From assembly GCA_016196755.1 (NCBI GenBank), contig JACPXC010000023.1:1-64000 (forward strand): a stretch of 64,000 nt of DNA, given 5' to 3'. Under the pieces are notes generated by a model, which worked only from the letters and a program-made list of their open reading frames with translations, did not search any database and was not told where the DNA came from. Made by a program: the position numbers and the translations under genes. Position 1 is the stretch's first letter; every line of letters starts with the position of its first letter. The DNA comes from Elusimicrobiota bacterium (GTDB lineage: Bacteria > Elusimicrobiota > Elusimicrobia > UBA1565). Shown here one piece after another: positions 27,822 to 37,084 of the stretch.

Positions 27822-28507
27822 GGTTCGACCAATGCGCCGGCCTCGAGGCGCAGGACGCGCGCGCCGACGCGCGCCAGGAGTCCCGCGTCGTGCGTGGCCA
27901 CGAGGAACGCCGCGCCGGCGCGCCGGCGTTCGGCCACCGCCGCGGCGCAGCGCTCCTGGAACGCGGCGTCGCCGACGGCCAGCAGCTCGTCGACGAAGAA
28001 GAGCGCGGCGTCGGAGCCCAGGGCGGCGGCGAAGGAGAGCCGCGCGGCCTGGCCCGCGGAGAGCTCGGCCAGGCGTACGTCGGCGGCGGCACCCAACCCC
28101 GCGAAGTCGAGGACCGACTCGAGCCGGGCGCGCGCCGCGCGGCGCGAGAGCCCCATCAGCACGAGGCCGAGCTCGGCGTTCTCTCGGGCCGAGAGCTCTT
28201 CGCGCCAGGCCTGGCCGAGGCCGAGGAAGGCCGACGCCCCGGGGCGGCGCGTCACGGTCCCCGCGCTCGGCGCGTAGATTCCGGCCGCCACTTTGAGCAA
28301 GGTCGACTTTCCGGCGCCGTTGGGGCCGGTGAGGCCGACGCACTCGCCGGGCTCGACGGTGAGGGTGACGCCGCGCAGCGCCCAGAGCTCGGCGTCGGCC
28401 GCCGGCCCGCCCAGCGCGGCGCGCAGGCGGCCGTAGAGCGTGGCGCGGGCCGGCAGGGTCCGCGTGAAGCGCTTCGACACTCCGTCGAGGCGCAAGAGCG
28501 GCGTCAC
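27803..28507 (-). CDS. ABC exporter ATPase (Wzt/TagH type)
   Basis: 234 residues. Walker [10 protein letters not shown] at 61-69, signature LSAGQ (Ala for the first Gly of LSGGQ), Walker [14 protein letters not shown] and the H-loop in ATHD. The N-terminal KRFTR...LYGRLRAAL extension is typical of polysaccharide-export ATPases. It lacks the C-terminal carbohydrate-binding domain of some Wzt proteins. GTG start overlapping the permease stop (GTGA). It pairs with the downstream-coded permease to export a lipid-linked glycan. Confidence 0.88.
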   Translation of the reverse strand: MTPLLRLDGVSKRFTRTLPARATLYGRLRAALGGPAADAELWALRGVTLTVEPGECVGLTGPNGAGKSTLLKVAAGIYAPSAGTVTRRPGASAFLGLGQAWREELSARENAELGLVLMGLSRRAARARLESVLDFAGLGAAADVRLAELSAGQAARLSFAAALGSDAALFFVDELLAVGDAAFQERCAAAVAERRRAGAAFLVATHDAGLLARVGARVLRLEAGALVEPCSSAS

Positions 28508-29253
28508 AGCCGCTCCTCGGCCCCGCGCGCCAAGCGCGGGAACAGGAAGAGTCCCGCCGCGGCCGAGGCCGCGGCCAGCGCGGCCGGCGTCGTCAGCTCG
28601 GGCAGGGCGCGGCCCCAAAGCAGGTCGCGCGTGGCCTCGATGAGGGCGGCCAGCGGGTTGAGGGCGATGAGCGCCTGCCCTTGCGGGCCGGCCATCTCGG
28701 CGGCGTAGAAGACCGGTGTCAAGAAGAACAGGGCGTAGAGGGCCAGGCCCCAGGCCTGCTCGAGGTCGCGCAGGGCGGGGGCCAGGGCGGCCAGCAGGCA
28801 GGCCGCGCCCAGCGCCAGCGCGGCCTCGGCGGCGATGAGGGCCGGCAGGGCCAGCCAGGCCGCGCGCGGCGGCACGCCGAGCAGAGGCAGGACGGCCAGG
28901 AGCAGGGCCCATTCGGCCAGATGCGAGAGCAGGACCGAAGCCGCGGTGGAGAGCACGACGAGGACGCGCGGAAACGCCGCGGCGCGCAGGAGGCCGGACT
29001 TGCGGCGCAGGCAGGTCAAGGAGTGGCCCGTGACGCCGGCGAAGAGGTCCCACTGCACCACGCCGACCAGGAGATAGGCGGCCCAGCCGTCGACCCGCGG
29101 GCCCATCCAGCCGCCGAAGACGGTGTATAGGATGGCGAATTGGGTCAGCGGCCGCAGCAGGGTCCAGAGGAACCCCAGCGCCGTGCCCTGGTCGCGGGCC
29201 CGGAACTCGACGGCCGTCAGCAGGCAGAAGAGGTCCCAGCGCGAACGGTTCAC
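28504..29253 (-). CDS. ABC-2 type polysaccharide export permease (Wzm/TagG type)
   Basis: 249 residues with six predicted membrane helices. The N-terminal [30 protein letters not shown] motif is diagnostic of ABC-2 polysaccharide exporters, and the fifth-helix region reads PVFYAAEM...[23 protein letters not shown] start overlapping the preceding stop (GTGA). It works with the ATPase at 27803-28507. Confidence 0.88.
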   Translation of the reverse strand: MNRSRWDLFCLLTAVEFRARDQGTALGFLWTLLRPLTQFAILYTVFGGWMGPRVDGWAAYLLVGVVQWDLFAGVTGHSLTCLRRKSGLLRAAAFPRVLVVLSTAASVLLSHLAEWALLLAVLPLLGVPPRAAWLALPALIAAEAALALGAACLLAALAPALRDLEQAWGLALYALFFLTPVFYAAEMAGPQGQALIALNPLAALIEATRDLLWGRALPELTTPAALAAASAAAGLFLFPRLARGAEERL

Positions 29254-31067
29254 CGCGCCTCCTGGAGCAGCTCGAGGGCGTGTCGTCTCAGCCGCTCGGG
29301 TGCGGACTCGGCGTCGCCCGCGAACGCGATGCCGTGCTCGAGCCGGAAGCGGCGGCGCAGCTCCCCGATGTTCGCGTGGGTGACGGTGCGCAGCATGGAG
29401 CCCAGGTGCACGCGGTAGCGGGCCAGGAGCTCGGGGACCTGGACGGCGCGGCCGCCCGAGGCGGCCAGGCGCAGCCAGAAGTCGTAGTCCTCCCAGCCGG
29501 CCTCGAAGCTCCGGTAGCCGCCCAGGCGCCGCCACGACGAGCGGCGTACCAGGGCTAAGGCGTCGGTGGTGTTCTCGCGGCGCAGGGCGGCGGGGTCCCA
29601 GCCCTCCAGGTTCATGAGGCCCTGCTCCTCGCCGAAGCGCTCGAGCAGAGGATAGGCGGCGTCGGCGCCGGTTCGCCGCAGGGCCGACCACAGGCGTCCG
29701 GCGCAGCGCGGCAGGAGCAGGTTGTCGGCGTCGAGGACGAGCACCGCCGGGGTGCGCGCCGCGGCGAATGCCGTGTTGCGCGCGGCCGAGAGGCCGGCGT
29801 TGGCCGCGTGAGACAGCAGCGTCCAGCGCGCGAAGCGCCGCCCGCGGCGCTTGAGCCAGCGCCGGGCGGCGGCCAGCGAGCCGTCGCGCGAGGCGTCGTC
29901 GACCACGACGAGGTCGAGGGGCCCTAGGGTCTGGGCGGCGGCCGAGTCGAGGCAGGGGCCGATGACGCGCTCGTAGTCGTGCAGCGAGACCGCCACGGTC
30001 ACCGCGGGGACGGGACCGCCCCGGCCGCCCGAGGCGGCGACGCGCGCCGCGGCGCGGTCGGGACGCCGGACGGGCGGGGGGAGCGGCGCGGGGGGCGGCC
30101 CATCGAGCGCGGCCAGCGCGCCGCGCAGGACGGCGCCGAGGTCGAGGGCCCGGAAGGCGGCTCGGCCGGCGGCGGCGACGCGCGCCGCGCGGCGGCGGCC
30201 GGCCGCGGTGCCGAGCAGGCGGCCCAGGACGCGCGGGATGTCCTCGGCGGCGGCCGCGATGAAGTGCCGCCCGGGGATAAACGGCGCGGCGTCGGAGCAG
30301 GGTTCGGTGACGACCAGCGCTCCCTGGGCCATGCCGTGCAGGGCGATGCGGTGCCACTCGAAGAAGCGCGCCGTGGAGCGGTGCAGGTTGAGGACGACCT
30401 TGGCGCGCTGGGCCAGGCCGAGCAGGAGGGGTGTGTCGAGGTCGGTCGTCTTGCCGGGCCGCGCGGGCCGGCCGCCGTCGCGCACCAGGACGGCGCTCCG
30501 CCAGCGCGCCAGCGCCCCGGCCGAGCGGGCCAGGAACGCCTCGCGCCGCTCGGTGCGCGCGCCGACGAAGAGCACGTCGAGCGGGCGCCGTTCCCAGGGC
30601 GCCAGAGGACCGGGGTCCGGGCCCTCGAGCCAGGCCTCCCGCGCCGCGCGGGGCAGGCGCCGCACCGGCTCGAGCAGGGCGCAGGGCGCCCAGCCCAGCG
30701 GGACATGGGCCGCGCGGTGCCCCGCGGCCGCGGCGCAGCGCGCCCCGGCCGCGTCGATGTCCCAGACCGCGCGCGCGCGCGGGAACAGGCGCTCGGCCAG
30801 GCGGTGCCATTGCGAGCTTAGCTGTTCGGTGTTGTAGAGGACGACGCCCTCCGGCCAGGGGCCCGCGCGCAGGGCCAGGCCGGCGCCGAGATAGAAGAAC
30901 TCGTGCGGGGCGACGACCAGATGGAGGTCCGCCCCGGGGACGAAGCCGCGGCGCTCGTCGGCCTCGACGACGGCGCGGCCCGCGCGGCGCAGGCCGGCGG
31001 CCAGCAGGGCGCGGACCTCGGCGAAGAAGTAGTTGCCGGCCGAGCTGGCGTAGACGGCGACGGTCAT
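29250..31067 (-). CDS. Fused CgeB-like / GT2 bifunctional glycosyltransferase
   Basis: 605 residues in two halves. Residues 1-350 resemble CgeB/GT1_2-type GT-B proteins ([20 protein letters not shown] near 260, then [17 protein letters not shown]). Residues about 375-605 are a GT2 domain ([31 protein letters not shown], metal motif LVLDADN, acceptor site [13 protein letters not shown]). The two are joined by a Pro/Arg-rich linker. ATG start overlapping the methyltransferase stop (ATGA). The fusion suggests two consecutive sugar additions by one polypeptide (inference). Confidence 0.82.
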   Translation of the reverse strand: MTVAVYASSAGNYFFAEVRALLAAGLRRAGRAVVEADERRGFVPGADLHLVVAPHEFFYLGAGLALRAGPWPEGVVLYNTEQLSSQWHRLAERLFPRARAVWDIDAAGARCAAAAGHRAAHVPLGWAPCALLEPVRRLPRAAREAWLEGPDPGPLAPWERRPLDVLFVGARTERREAFLARSAGALARWRSAVLVRDGGRPARPGKTTDLDTPLLLGLAQRAKVVLNLHRSTARFFEWHRIALHGMAQGALVVTEPCSDAAPFIPGRHFIAAAAEDIPRVLGRLLGTAAGRRRAARVAAAGRAAFRALDLGAVLRGALAALDGPPPAPLPPPVRRPDRAAARVAASGGRGGPVPAVTVAVSLHDYERVIGPCLDSAAAQTLGPLDLVVVDDASRDGSLAAARRWLKRRGRRFARWTLLSHAANAGLSAARNTAFAAARTPAVLVLDADNLLLPRCAGRLWSALRRTGADAAYPLLERFGEEQGLMNLEGWDPAALRRENTTDALALVRRSSWRRLGGYRSFEAGWEDYDFWLRLAASGGRAVQVPELLARYRVHLGSMLRTVTHANIGELRRRFRLEHGIAFAGDAESAPERLRRHALELLQEAR

Positions 31068-31771
31068 CGCGGCCCCCGCCTGCGAAAGCGCAAAAACGAG
31101 TACTCCCAGTACTTCCCGAAGGAGCGCCGGTCGATGGCTACCCGCTCGGGCTCCCAGCCCAGGCCCCAGAATACCGAGAGCAGCCACGAGGTGGTCTGGC
31201 CCCACATCCAGCGCGCGGTGTCGAAGCGCTCCGGCGTCCTCTCGCGCGGCCAGAAGACGCCCTTGCGCAGCTTGGCCTTGAGGGCGGCCGGGTAGAACTG
31301 GAGGTTGACCGCCGCGGCCGGCAGAGGGAAGAGCTCGTCTTTGAGGCAGGGCTGGGCCACGCAGACGGCGCGGCGCGTGCGGCGGGTCACGTTGCGCAGG
31401 ACCTCGACGGCGTTGTCCTGGTGGAGGAGGACCTCGTAGAGCAGGGAGACGTCCGCCGCGGGCAGGCGGGCGTAGAGCTCCTTGTCGCGGAAGTCGGCGC
31501 GCAGATATGAGACGCGCGCCCCGTGCTTGCGCGCGAAGGCGCGGGCTTTGACGTCGAAGGCCGGGCTGGGCGTGCCGTCGATGAGCTGGGCGTAGCCGGC
31601 CTTGAGCGCCGCGGCGGTCTCGAGCAGGTAGCGCCCCGCCACCCGGTAGCCGCCGCCGTAGTCGCGCACCGAATCGACCTGGCCGACCTCGAGGGGCAGG
31701 AGCAGCTTCTGGGCCGCGAGCTGGGCGAAGCCTCGCAGCTTCAGGGTCTCGAACCGGTAGGGCCTGCGCAC
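31064..31771 (-). CDS. Methyltransferase-like protein in glycan operon
   Basis: 235 residues. The body looks like a class I SAM methyltransferase: SVRDYGGGYRVAG, a possible motif I variant; RVSYLRADFRDKELYARLPAADVSLLYEVLLHQDNAVEVLRNV, like the motif II-III region; and PCLKDELF. The glycine-rich loop is not typical, so cofactor binding is inferred. The GTG start at 31771 is chosen because homology begins there; TACAAT lies eleven bases upstream. It is the first gene of the minus-strand operon 23016-31771. Confidence 0.6.
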   Translation of the reverse strand: MRRPYRFETLKLRGFAQLAAQKLLLPLEVGQVDSVRDYGGGYRVAGRYLLETAAALKAGYAQLIDGTPSPAFDVKARAFARKHGARVSYLRADFRDKELYARLPAADVSLLYEVLLHQDNAVEVLRNVTRRTRRAVCVAQPCLKDELFPLPAAAVNLQFYPAALKAKLRKGVFWPRERTPERFDTARWMWGQTTSWLLSVFWGLGWEPERVAIDRRSFGKYWEYSFLRFRRRGPR

Positions 31772-31834
31772 GGAACGGGGCGATTGTATCAATTTGACAG
31801 CATCGGCCCGGACGCGCGCGCGTGCGCGTACGAC

Positions 31835-31990
31835 ATGACGAGGTTCGAGGCCGCCTTTCTGAGGACCTGGGACGCCGACGGCGCCGTCCTCCTGCCCGGG
31901 GCCGTGCCTCCCGCGCTGGCGGGCCGTCTCGCGGCCGAGCTCGACGCGGCCTGGCAGGAGGAGCGCCCGTCGACCGTCCGTTGGGCTCAG
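31835..31990 (+). pseudogene. 5' remnant of a PhyH-like (phytanoyl-CoA dioxygenase family) gene
   Basis: The first 50 codons (FEAAFLRTWDADGAVLLPG, then AVPPALAGRLAAELDAAWQEE) look like the N-terminus of an Fe(II)/2-oxoglutarate dioxygenase of the PhyH family. Similarity stops near RWAQWF, exactly where the convergent glycosyltransferase gene ends on the other strand. The frame continues meaninglessly to 32134 in shadow of that gene. The metal-binding HxD...H residues are therefore absent. It appears to be a truncated gene left after a rearrangement or insertion of the neighbouring glycosyltransferase. Confidence 0.5.
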
Positions 31991-33018
31991 TGGTTCGCCG
32001 CGGCGAGCAGGTCGAGCGCCGCGCGGCGCAGGCCGGCGCTGAGCGGCAAAGACGGGGCGGGCCGGCGCGCCGCTGCGGCCAGCCGCGGCCGGCGCGCCAA
32101 TAGTTCCGCCCAGGCGGCCCGTCCGCCGGGATAGCGGCGCGCGAGGCGCCGCGCCTCGGAGACCGCCGTCGCCAACGCCGCGCGCAGGTCGACCGGCGGG
32201 CGCCAGCGCCGCGCCGCGCGGCGCACCGGGGCGTAGGCGGGCGAGCAGGCCAGCGCCTCGCGGATGAGCAGGCCGTCGAGGACCTCGGCCCGATAGCGGT
32301 CCCGCCGACGGTGCGCCGCGCTGACGCTGCCGCCGTGGACGCGGAAGGTGGCTAGGGGGGCGTCGACCCGGCGCAGGCCGGCGTTGACGGCGACGCGCGC
32401 GCAGAGCTCCCAGTCGCAGAGCATGGCCAGCGCGGGGTCGAAGCCTCCGAATCGCCGCAGAGCGTCCCGCCGGATGAGGACGGCGGACGGCTCGCCGACG
32501 CAGTTGTCGGTGGGGCGGTGGACCATGAGCCGGGCGACGCGCGCGGCGCTCACGCGCGATGGGCCGGGGAAGCGGCGGCGCAGGTCGTGCTCCCGGGCGT
32601 CGGCGCGATACTCGGCCTTCACGGCCGCGCCGACGCCGGACTCGAAGCGCAGGCGCCGCCGCGCGACGACCAGCGCGTCGCGCGGTCCGGCCGCGGCCAG
32701 CATGCGCTCGAGGCAATCGGGGTCGAGCAGGTCGTCTTGGAACACGAACTTGAGCCAGGTCCCGCGCGCCAGCGCGGCGCAGCGGTTCCAATTCGCGGCC
32801 ATGCCGAGGCGGCCGGCGTTGCGGAACGCGCGCAGGCGCGTCTCGCGGCGCGCGGCGTCCGCGATGACGTCCGGGGTGGCGTCGGCCGAGGCGTCGTCGA
32901 CCACGACCAGTTCGAGGTCGCGGAACGTCTGGCGGCGCGCGCTTTCGAGGCAGCGCCGCAGGGTGCGCGCGCCGTCGAAGGCCGGCACGCAGACGCTGAC
33001 GAGCGGGCGCCGTCTCAC
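31987..33018 (-). CDS. GT2 family glycosyltransferase
   Basis: 343 residues with a GT-A domain: [55 protein letters not shown] (metal motif QDD) and LAMLCDWELCARVAVNAGL. The C-terminal 100 residues are helical and Arg-rich. GTG start with TATAAT seven bases upstream. It is divergent from the GT2 gene at 33046, only 27 bases away. Confidence 0.85.
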   Translation of the reverse strand: MRRRPLVSVCVPAFDGARTLRRCLESARRQTFRDLELVVVDDASADATPDVIADAARRETRLRAFRNAGRLGMAANWNRCAALARGTWLKFVFQDDLLDPDCLERMLAAAGPRDALVVARRRLRFESGVGAAVKAEYRADAREHDLRRRFPGPSRVSAARVARLMVHRPTDNCVGEPSAVLIRRDALRRFGGFDPALAMLCDWELCARVAVNAGLRRVDAPLATFRVHGGSVSAAHRRRDRYRAEVLDGLLIREALACSPAYAPVRRAARRWRPPVDLRAALATAVSEARRLARRYPGGRAAWAELLARRPRLAAAARRPAPSLPLSAGLRRAALDLLAAANH

Positions 33019-33025
33019 GACGGGG

Positions 33026-33039
33026 ATTATAGGTAAGAT
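33026..33039. promoter_or_regulatory. Divergent pair of -10 boxes, both predicted leaderless
   Basis: On the minus strand TATAAT (33026-33031) ends seven bases before the GTG at 33018. On the plus strand TAAGAT (33034-33039) ends six bases before the ATG at 33046. The 27-base intergenic gap has no room for untranslated leaders. Confidence 0.5.
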
Positions 33040-33045
33040 TTCCCG

Positions 33046-33786
33046 ATGCCCGCCCCGGCGCTCAGCGTCGTCATCCCGGTCCGCGGCCGCTGGTTGATGA
33101 CGCGGGACTGCCTCGCGCGCCTGCGCCGCCACACCGCGGCGCGCTCCGAGGTCCTGGTGGTCGACGGCGGCTCGCCCGCGCCGATGCGCCGCGCGCTGGC
33201 CGCGCTGGCGCGGTCTTGGCCGTCCCTGCGCGTCCTGCGTCTCGAGCGCCCGCTGCCGTTCGCGGCGGCCGTCAACCGCGGTCTGAAGGCGGCGCGGGGG
33301 GACGTCTTGGTCCTCCTCAATAACGACGTCTCGGTGACGGCGGGCTGGGACGCGGCCCTGGCCCGCGTCTTGGCGCAGCCCGGGGTCGGGGCCGCGGGTC
33401 CGCGCACCTGCCGTCCCGGGCCGGGCCTCGACCGCGACGCGACGGCCTGCGCCCTGGCCGGCGCCGGGCGGACGCGCAGCGTGCGCGTGCTCTACGCCCA
33501 CTGCCTGGCCCTGCGGCGCGAGGCGGTCTCGGCGGTCGGCCTCCTCGACGAGCGCCTGGTCTGGGGCGAAGAGGACGACGACTACTGCTTCCGGCTCCGC
33601 CAGGGCGGCTGGCGGCTGGCCGAGGCAGAGGACTGCCTCGTCGGCCACACCGGCGGCGCCAGCCGCGGGCGCTGGAGCCCGGGGCGGCGGCGCGCCCACG
33701 CGCGCGCCAACGCCGCGGTGCTCCGCGAGAAATGGGTCGGCGAGGCGGCGCGCATCCGCCGCGACCTCAAGGCGGTCCTGGCATGA
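33046..33786 (+). CDS. GT2 family glycosyltransferase
   Basis: 246 residues. ALSVVIPVRGRWLMTRDCL, metal motif VLLNNDVSVTAGWD and acceptor site WGEEDDDYCFRLRQGGW place it with rhamnosyltransferase-like GT2 enzymes. It is similar to the first domain of 26502-27821. ATG start six bases after a TAAGAT box. The stop overlaps the deacetylase start (ATGA). Confidence 0.87.
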   Translation: MPAPALSVVIPVRGRWLMTRDCLARLRRHTAARSEVLVVDGGSPAPMRRALAALARSWPSLRVLRLERPLPFAAAVNRGLKAARGDVLVLLNNDVSVTAGWDAALARVLAQPGVGAAGPRTCRPGPGLDRDATACALAGAGRTRSVRVLYAHCLALRREAVSAVGLLDERLVWGEEDDDYCFRLRQGGWRLAEAEDCLVGHTGGASRGRWSPGRRRAHARANAAVLREKWVGEAARIRRDLKAVLA

Positions 33787-34415
33787 GGCGCCTGCGCCTG
33801 CCGCGCGGGACGCTCCTGGTCCTAGCATCCCATCCCGACGACGAGTCCCTGGGCTGCGGCGGGGTCGTCGCGGCGCACTGCCGGGCCGGACGGCGCGCGG
33901 TGGTGGCGTTTGCCACCGACGGCGGCGCCGGCTCGCCCGCGCGCCTGCGCGGCCCGAGACTGGCCGAACTGCGGCGCGCCGAGGCGCGCGCGGCCTGCCG
34001 CGTGCTCGGGGCGGAATGCGAGTTCTGGGGGCTTCCCGACGGCCGGCTGGCCCGCGCGGTCGGCTTGCGGGCCCGCGTGGCCGAGGCCTTGGCCCGGCTG
34101 CGTCCCGCCGCGGTGCTCGCCCCCGGCGCCGACGACCCGCATCCCGACCACAGGGCGCTGGCCCGCGCGCTGGCCCGAGCCGAGGGACGGCGGCGGGCCG
34201 AATGGATCTATGAAGCGGCCAGCGCGGTGCGTCCCGACGCGGCCGCCGACATCGGACCGGACCTGCGCCGGAAGCTGGCGGCCTTGGCCCGTCACCGGAC
34301 CCAGGAGCGCGCCCACGGCTTCGTCGAGTTCGCCCGGCGGCGCGCGCAAGCCCGCGCGATCCTCCTGCCCGGCGCGGACTTCGCCGAGGTCTTCGCCCGC
34401 GGGGGGGCGCGGTGA
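33783..34415 (+). CDS. PIG-L/LmbE-type deacetylase
   Basis: A 210-residue zinc-dependent N-acetylsugar deacetylase fold. Zinc motif ASHPDDESLGCGG (AHPDDE class) near the N-terminus and the third ligand in DDPHPDHRALARAL. Members deacetylate N-acetylglucosaminyl groups on lipids, glycans or thiols. In this context it probably trims an N-acetyl sugar of the surface glycan (inference). It overlaps both neighbours by four bases. Confidence 0.87.
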   Translation: MRRLRLPRGTLLVLASHPDDESLGCGGVVAAHCRAGRRAVVAFATDGGAGSPARLRGPRLAELRRAEARAACRVLGAECEFWGLPDGRLARAVGLRARVAEALARLRPAAVLAPGADDPHPDHRALARALARAEGRRRAEWIYEAASAVRPDAAADIGPDLRRKLAALARHRTQERAHGFVEFARRRAQARAILLPGADFAEVFARGGAR

Positions 34416-35149
34416 GGCGCGGGGTGGGGGCGCTGGCCTTCGGCCCCGACGGACGCCTGCTCCCCCGCCTCAAGGACGGCGCGGCGCGCGCGCTCCTGCG
34501 CGCGCTGGCGGAGTGCTGGGACGTCTCCTACGACGCGCATTGCCGCTCCGATGAGCCGGCCGTCGCCGAGGCGCGCGAGGCCGAGTGCGCCGCGGCCGCC
34601 GCGAGCCTGCGGCCGCTGGTGCGGGGGCGGCGCGTCCTCGAGATCGGCTGCGGCGACGGGAACCTGCTCTCTAAGCTCGCTCCTCACGCGCGCCGCCTCG
34701 AAGGGGTGGACGTCTCGCCCGCGGCGCTGGCGCTGGCGCGGCGCCGCTGCCGCGGCCTGAGGAACGTCCGCCTGCGCCGCTTGGGTCGGTGGCGTCTGCC
34801 GTTTGCCGACGGCGCGTTCGACGCGGTGCTCTGCCGGCGGACGCTCTCGCACCTGGACCCCGAGGCCGCCCTGGCCGTCTTGCGCGAGGCGCGGCGGGTC
34901 GTGAAGGACAGGGGCCGCCTGGCTTTCGACCTCGCCCACCTCTACGACGCGGACTATCTGGAGGTCCTGACCACGCCGGCGCGCAGCAGTTGGCCCAGCC
35001 CCAACCGTCAGCGCTTCTGGACGCCAGGGATGGTCCGGGCCGTCCTGCCGCGTCTCGGCCTGCGCCTGGACTCGCTCGCGACCGGCCGGCATCTCGAGAT
35101 CCGCGCCACGCGCGTCAGCACAGCGCGACGACCGGACGCAGCGACCTAG
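34412..35149 (+). CDS. Class I SAM-dependent methyltransferase
   Basis: 245 residues. SAM motif I VLEIGCGDGNLLSKL, then GVDVSPAALALARRR (acidic motif II), FADGAFDAVLCRRTLSHLDP and a typical post-motif. It probably methylates a sugar or lipid intermediate. GTG start overlapping the deacetylase stop. The last 35 bases overlap the convergent glycosyltransferase gene. Confidence 0.85.
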   Translation: MRRGVGALAFGPDGRLLPRLKDGAARALLRALAECWDVSYDAHCRSDEPAVAEAREAECAAAAASLRPLVRGRRVLEIGCGDGNLLSKLAPHARRLEGVDVSPAALALARRRCRGLRNVRLRRLGRWRLPFADGAFDAVLCRRTLSHLDPEAALAVLREARRVVKDRGRLAFDLAHLYDADYLEVLTTPARSSWPSPNRQRFWTPGMVRAVLPRLGLRLDSLATGRHLEIRATRVSTARRPDAAT

Positions 35150-36071
35150 CGGCGCAGAAGCGCGCCAGGCGGCCTACCGTCCGGTAGCGCAGGACGAAGA
35201 CCAGCCAGGCCTCGGGCCGGCGCGCGACCTGCCGCGCCAGGCTGCCGCCCTCGAAGATCCCCGACGGGCGGTAGCCCAGCGCCGCGAAGCCCGCCAGAGC
35301 GTTGTGGAGGATGGCGCGGCCGGTCTGGTCGCGCCCGTCCTGCCAGGCCACGACGGCCACGCGCGCGCCCGGTCGGATGCCCGCCAGGCGCGCGTAGGCC
35401 GCGCAGGCAGCCTTCCACGAGAAGCGCGGCGCGCGGCGGCGCGCACCGGCCGAGAGCCGCGCGCGCAGGCGCCGGTCTTCCCACAGCCGCCGCGCGGCGC
35501 GCGCCAGCGCCGCCGGGTCCTTGGGCGGCACGAGCAGGCCCTCGCGGCCCGAGCGCACGACTTCGGGGATCCCGCCCACGCGCGACGCGAGTACGGGCGT
35601 CCCTGCGGCCAAGGCCTCGACCGCGGCCAGGCCGAAGCCCTCCTCGCGGCTGGGCAGGACCAGGAACTCCGCGCGGCGCATGACGGCCTGCAGGGCGCCG
35701 TGCTCCAGCACGCCGAGGTCCCTGACCAGGTCCGCCACGCCCAGGCGCCGCGCCAGCCGGGTCAGCTTGCCGCGTGAGTGGTCCGTGCCGCAGAGCACGA
35801 GCGGGATGCGCAGACCTTCGGCGGCGAGGCGGGACCAGGCGAAGAGCAGGACATCGACGCCCTTGTGGTCGGCTCGGCGCGAGGCGCAGAGCGCGAAGCG
35901 GGGCGGCAGTCCGCGCGGCGGCGCGCTCGGGCGCGCGGCGGGCGCGCCGAAGGTGACGACCCGGGCCCGCCGCGCGGCGGGGGCGAAGAGCGCCACGTCG
36001 GCCCGGCAGCGGCGCGAGTTCGCGGCGACGGCGCGTGCCAGGCCGAGCAGGCGCGCGGTCGGGTTCAGCAC
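35115..36071 (-). CDS. GT4-type glycosyltransferase lacking the N-terminal domain, with extra C-terminal domain
   Basis: 318 residues. It begins inside the usual GT4 fold (LARAVAANSRRCRADV) and contains the complete nucleotide-sugar-binding half: GTDHSRGKLTRLARRLG and EFLVLPSREEGFGLAAVEALAAGTPV, i.e. the E-x7-E motif. It then continues for about 85 residues (GARVAVVAWQDGRDQTGRAI ... ARFCAARSLRPVVALC) that are not part of GT4. The GTG start overlaps the stop of its paralogue upstream. With the acceptor half missing it may be inactive alone or act with its paralogue. Confidence 0.72.
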   Translation of the reverse strand: MLNPTARLLGLARAVAANSRRCRADVALFAPAARRARVVTFGAPAARPSAPPRGLPPRFALCASRRADHKGVDVLLFAWSRLAAEGLRIPLVLCGTDHSRGKLTRLARRLGVADLVRDLGVLEHGALQAVMRRAEFLVLPSREEGFGLAAVEALAAGTPVLASRVGGIPEVVRSGREGLLVPPKDPAALARAARRLWEDRRLRARLSAGARRRAPRFSWKAACAAYARLAGIRPGARVAVVAWQDGRDQTGRAILHNALAGFAALGYRPSGIFEGGSLARQVARRPEAWLVFVLRYRTVGRLARFCAARSLRPVVALC

Positions 36072-37084
36072 AGGTTGACCAAGGGGCGCAGGTCGCGGTC
36101 CTCGAAGAACCGCGCCAAAACGGCGACCTCGCGGTAGCGCAGCAGGAAGACGACCCAGGCGTCGGGACGGGTCCGAGAGAGCGCCTCGAGCGGGGCCCGG
36201 CTCGGCCGCCGGCCTGCCCAGGCCGCGCCCGAGGCGCGGTAGCCCAGCGCGCGCAGGCCGGCGACGGCGTTGCGGCGCAGGGCCGCGGCGGTCTGGTCGC
36301 GGCCGTTCTCCCAGACCACGACGGCGACGCGCGCTCCGGGCTTGAGGCCGGCCAGCCGGGCGTAGGCGGCGCAGGCCGCCAGCCAGGTGAAGCGGCGCGA
36401 GCGCTTCAAAGCCCCGGCCGCCAGGCGGCGGCGCAGGACCGGGTCGTTCCAGAGCCGGCGTAGGGCGCGGGCCAGCGCCGCGGGCTCCTTGGGAGGGACG
36501 AACAGTCCCTCGCGGCCGTGGCGCATGAGCTCCGGCACGCCTCCGACGCGCGAGGCCACCACCGGGGTCCCGGCGGCCAGCGCCTCGAGGACCACGCCTC
36601 CCAGCGTGTCGCGCCGGCTGGGCAGGACCAGGGCCTCGGCGCGGGCCAAGAGCGCCTGCATGCGGGAATGCGGGACGCGGCCGAGGTCGACGATGGAGCG
36701 TTCCACGCCGAGCCTGCGCGCGAAGCGGCCCAGCCCCCCGCGCGAGTGGTCCTGGCCGCAGAGCACCAGCGGGATGTCGGCCAGCGCCGTCCACGCGAAG
36801 ACCAGCACGTCGAGCCCTTTATATTCGGCGCGGCGCGAGGCGCAGAGGACGAAGCGGCGCGGGAGTCCCTTCGGGGCGGGCGCCGGGCGCACCGCCGGGG
36901 CGCCGAAGTAGACCACGCGCGCGCGGCGCGCGGCCGGCACCCACTTGGCGTTGTCGCGCCGGGCGAAGCGCGAATTCGCGGTGACGGCCCGCGCCGAGCG
37001 CAGCAAGCGTCCGGTACCCGGCCGGTCCCAGCGCAGGGCCGAGAGCTCCCCTGCGGTCGGCGCGCGCTCAGGCCGCGGCGGCAT
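36065..37084 (-). CDS. Paralogous N-truncated GT4 glycosyltransferase with C-terminal extension
   Basis: 339 residues, paralogous to the next gene along. It begins with RSARAVTANSRFARRDNAKW, followed by the GT4 C-terminal half (CGQDHSRGGLGRFARRLG; LVLPSRRDTLGGVVLEALAAGTPVV). The same extension follows, containing GARVAVVVWENGRDQTAAAL and ending RFFEDRDLRPLVNLC. The two copies match over almost their whole length. It overlaps the upstream complete GT4 gene by 17 bases. Confidence 0.72.
   Translation of the reverse strand: MPPRPERAPTAGELSALRWDRPGTGRLLRSARAVTANSRFARRDNAKWVPAARRARVVYFGAPAVRPAPAPKGLPRRFVLCASRRAEYKGLDVLVFAWTALADIPLVLCGQDHSRGGLGRFARRLGVERSIVDLGRVPHSRMQALLARAEALVLPSRRDTLGGVVLEALAAGTPVVASRVGGVPELMRHGREGLFVPPKEPAALARALRRLWNDPVLRRRLAAGALKRSRRFTWLAACAAYARLAGLKPGARVAVVVWENGRDQTAAALRRNAVAGLRALGYRASGAAWAGRRPSRAPLEALSRTRPDAWVVFLLRYREVAVLARFFEDRDLRPLVNLC

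Noticed and set aside
25123..28092. A single open frame of nearly 1000 codons on the minus strand
   Set aside because: Only its 3' 460 codons are a protein with recognisable motifs; the upstream part is the off-frame shadow of the glycosyltransferase and ABC genes in GC-rich DNA.
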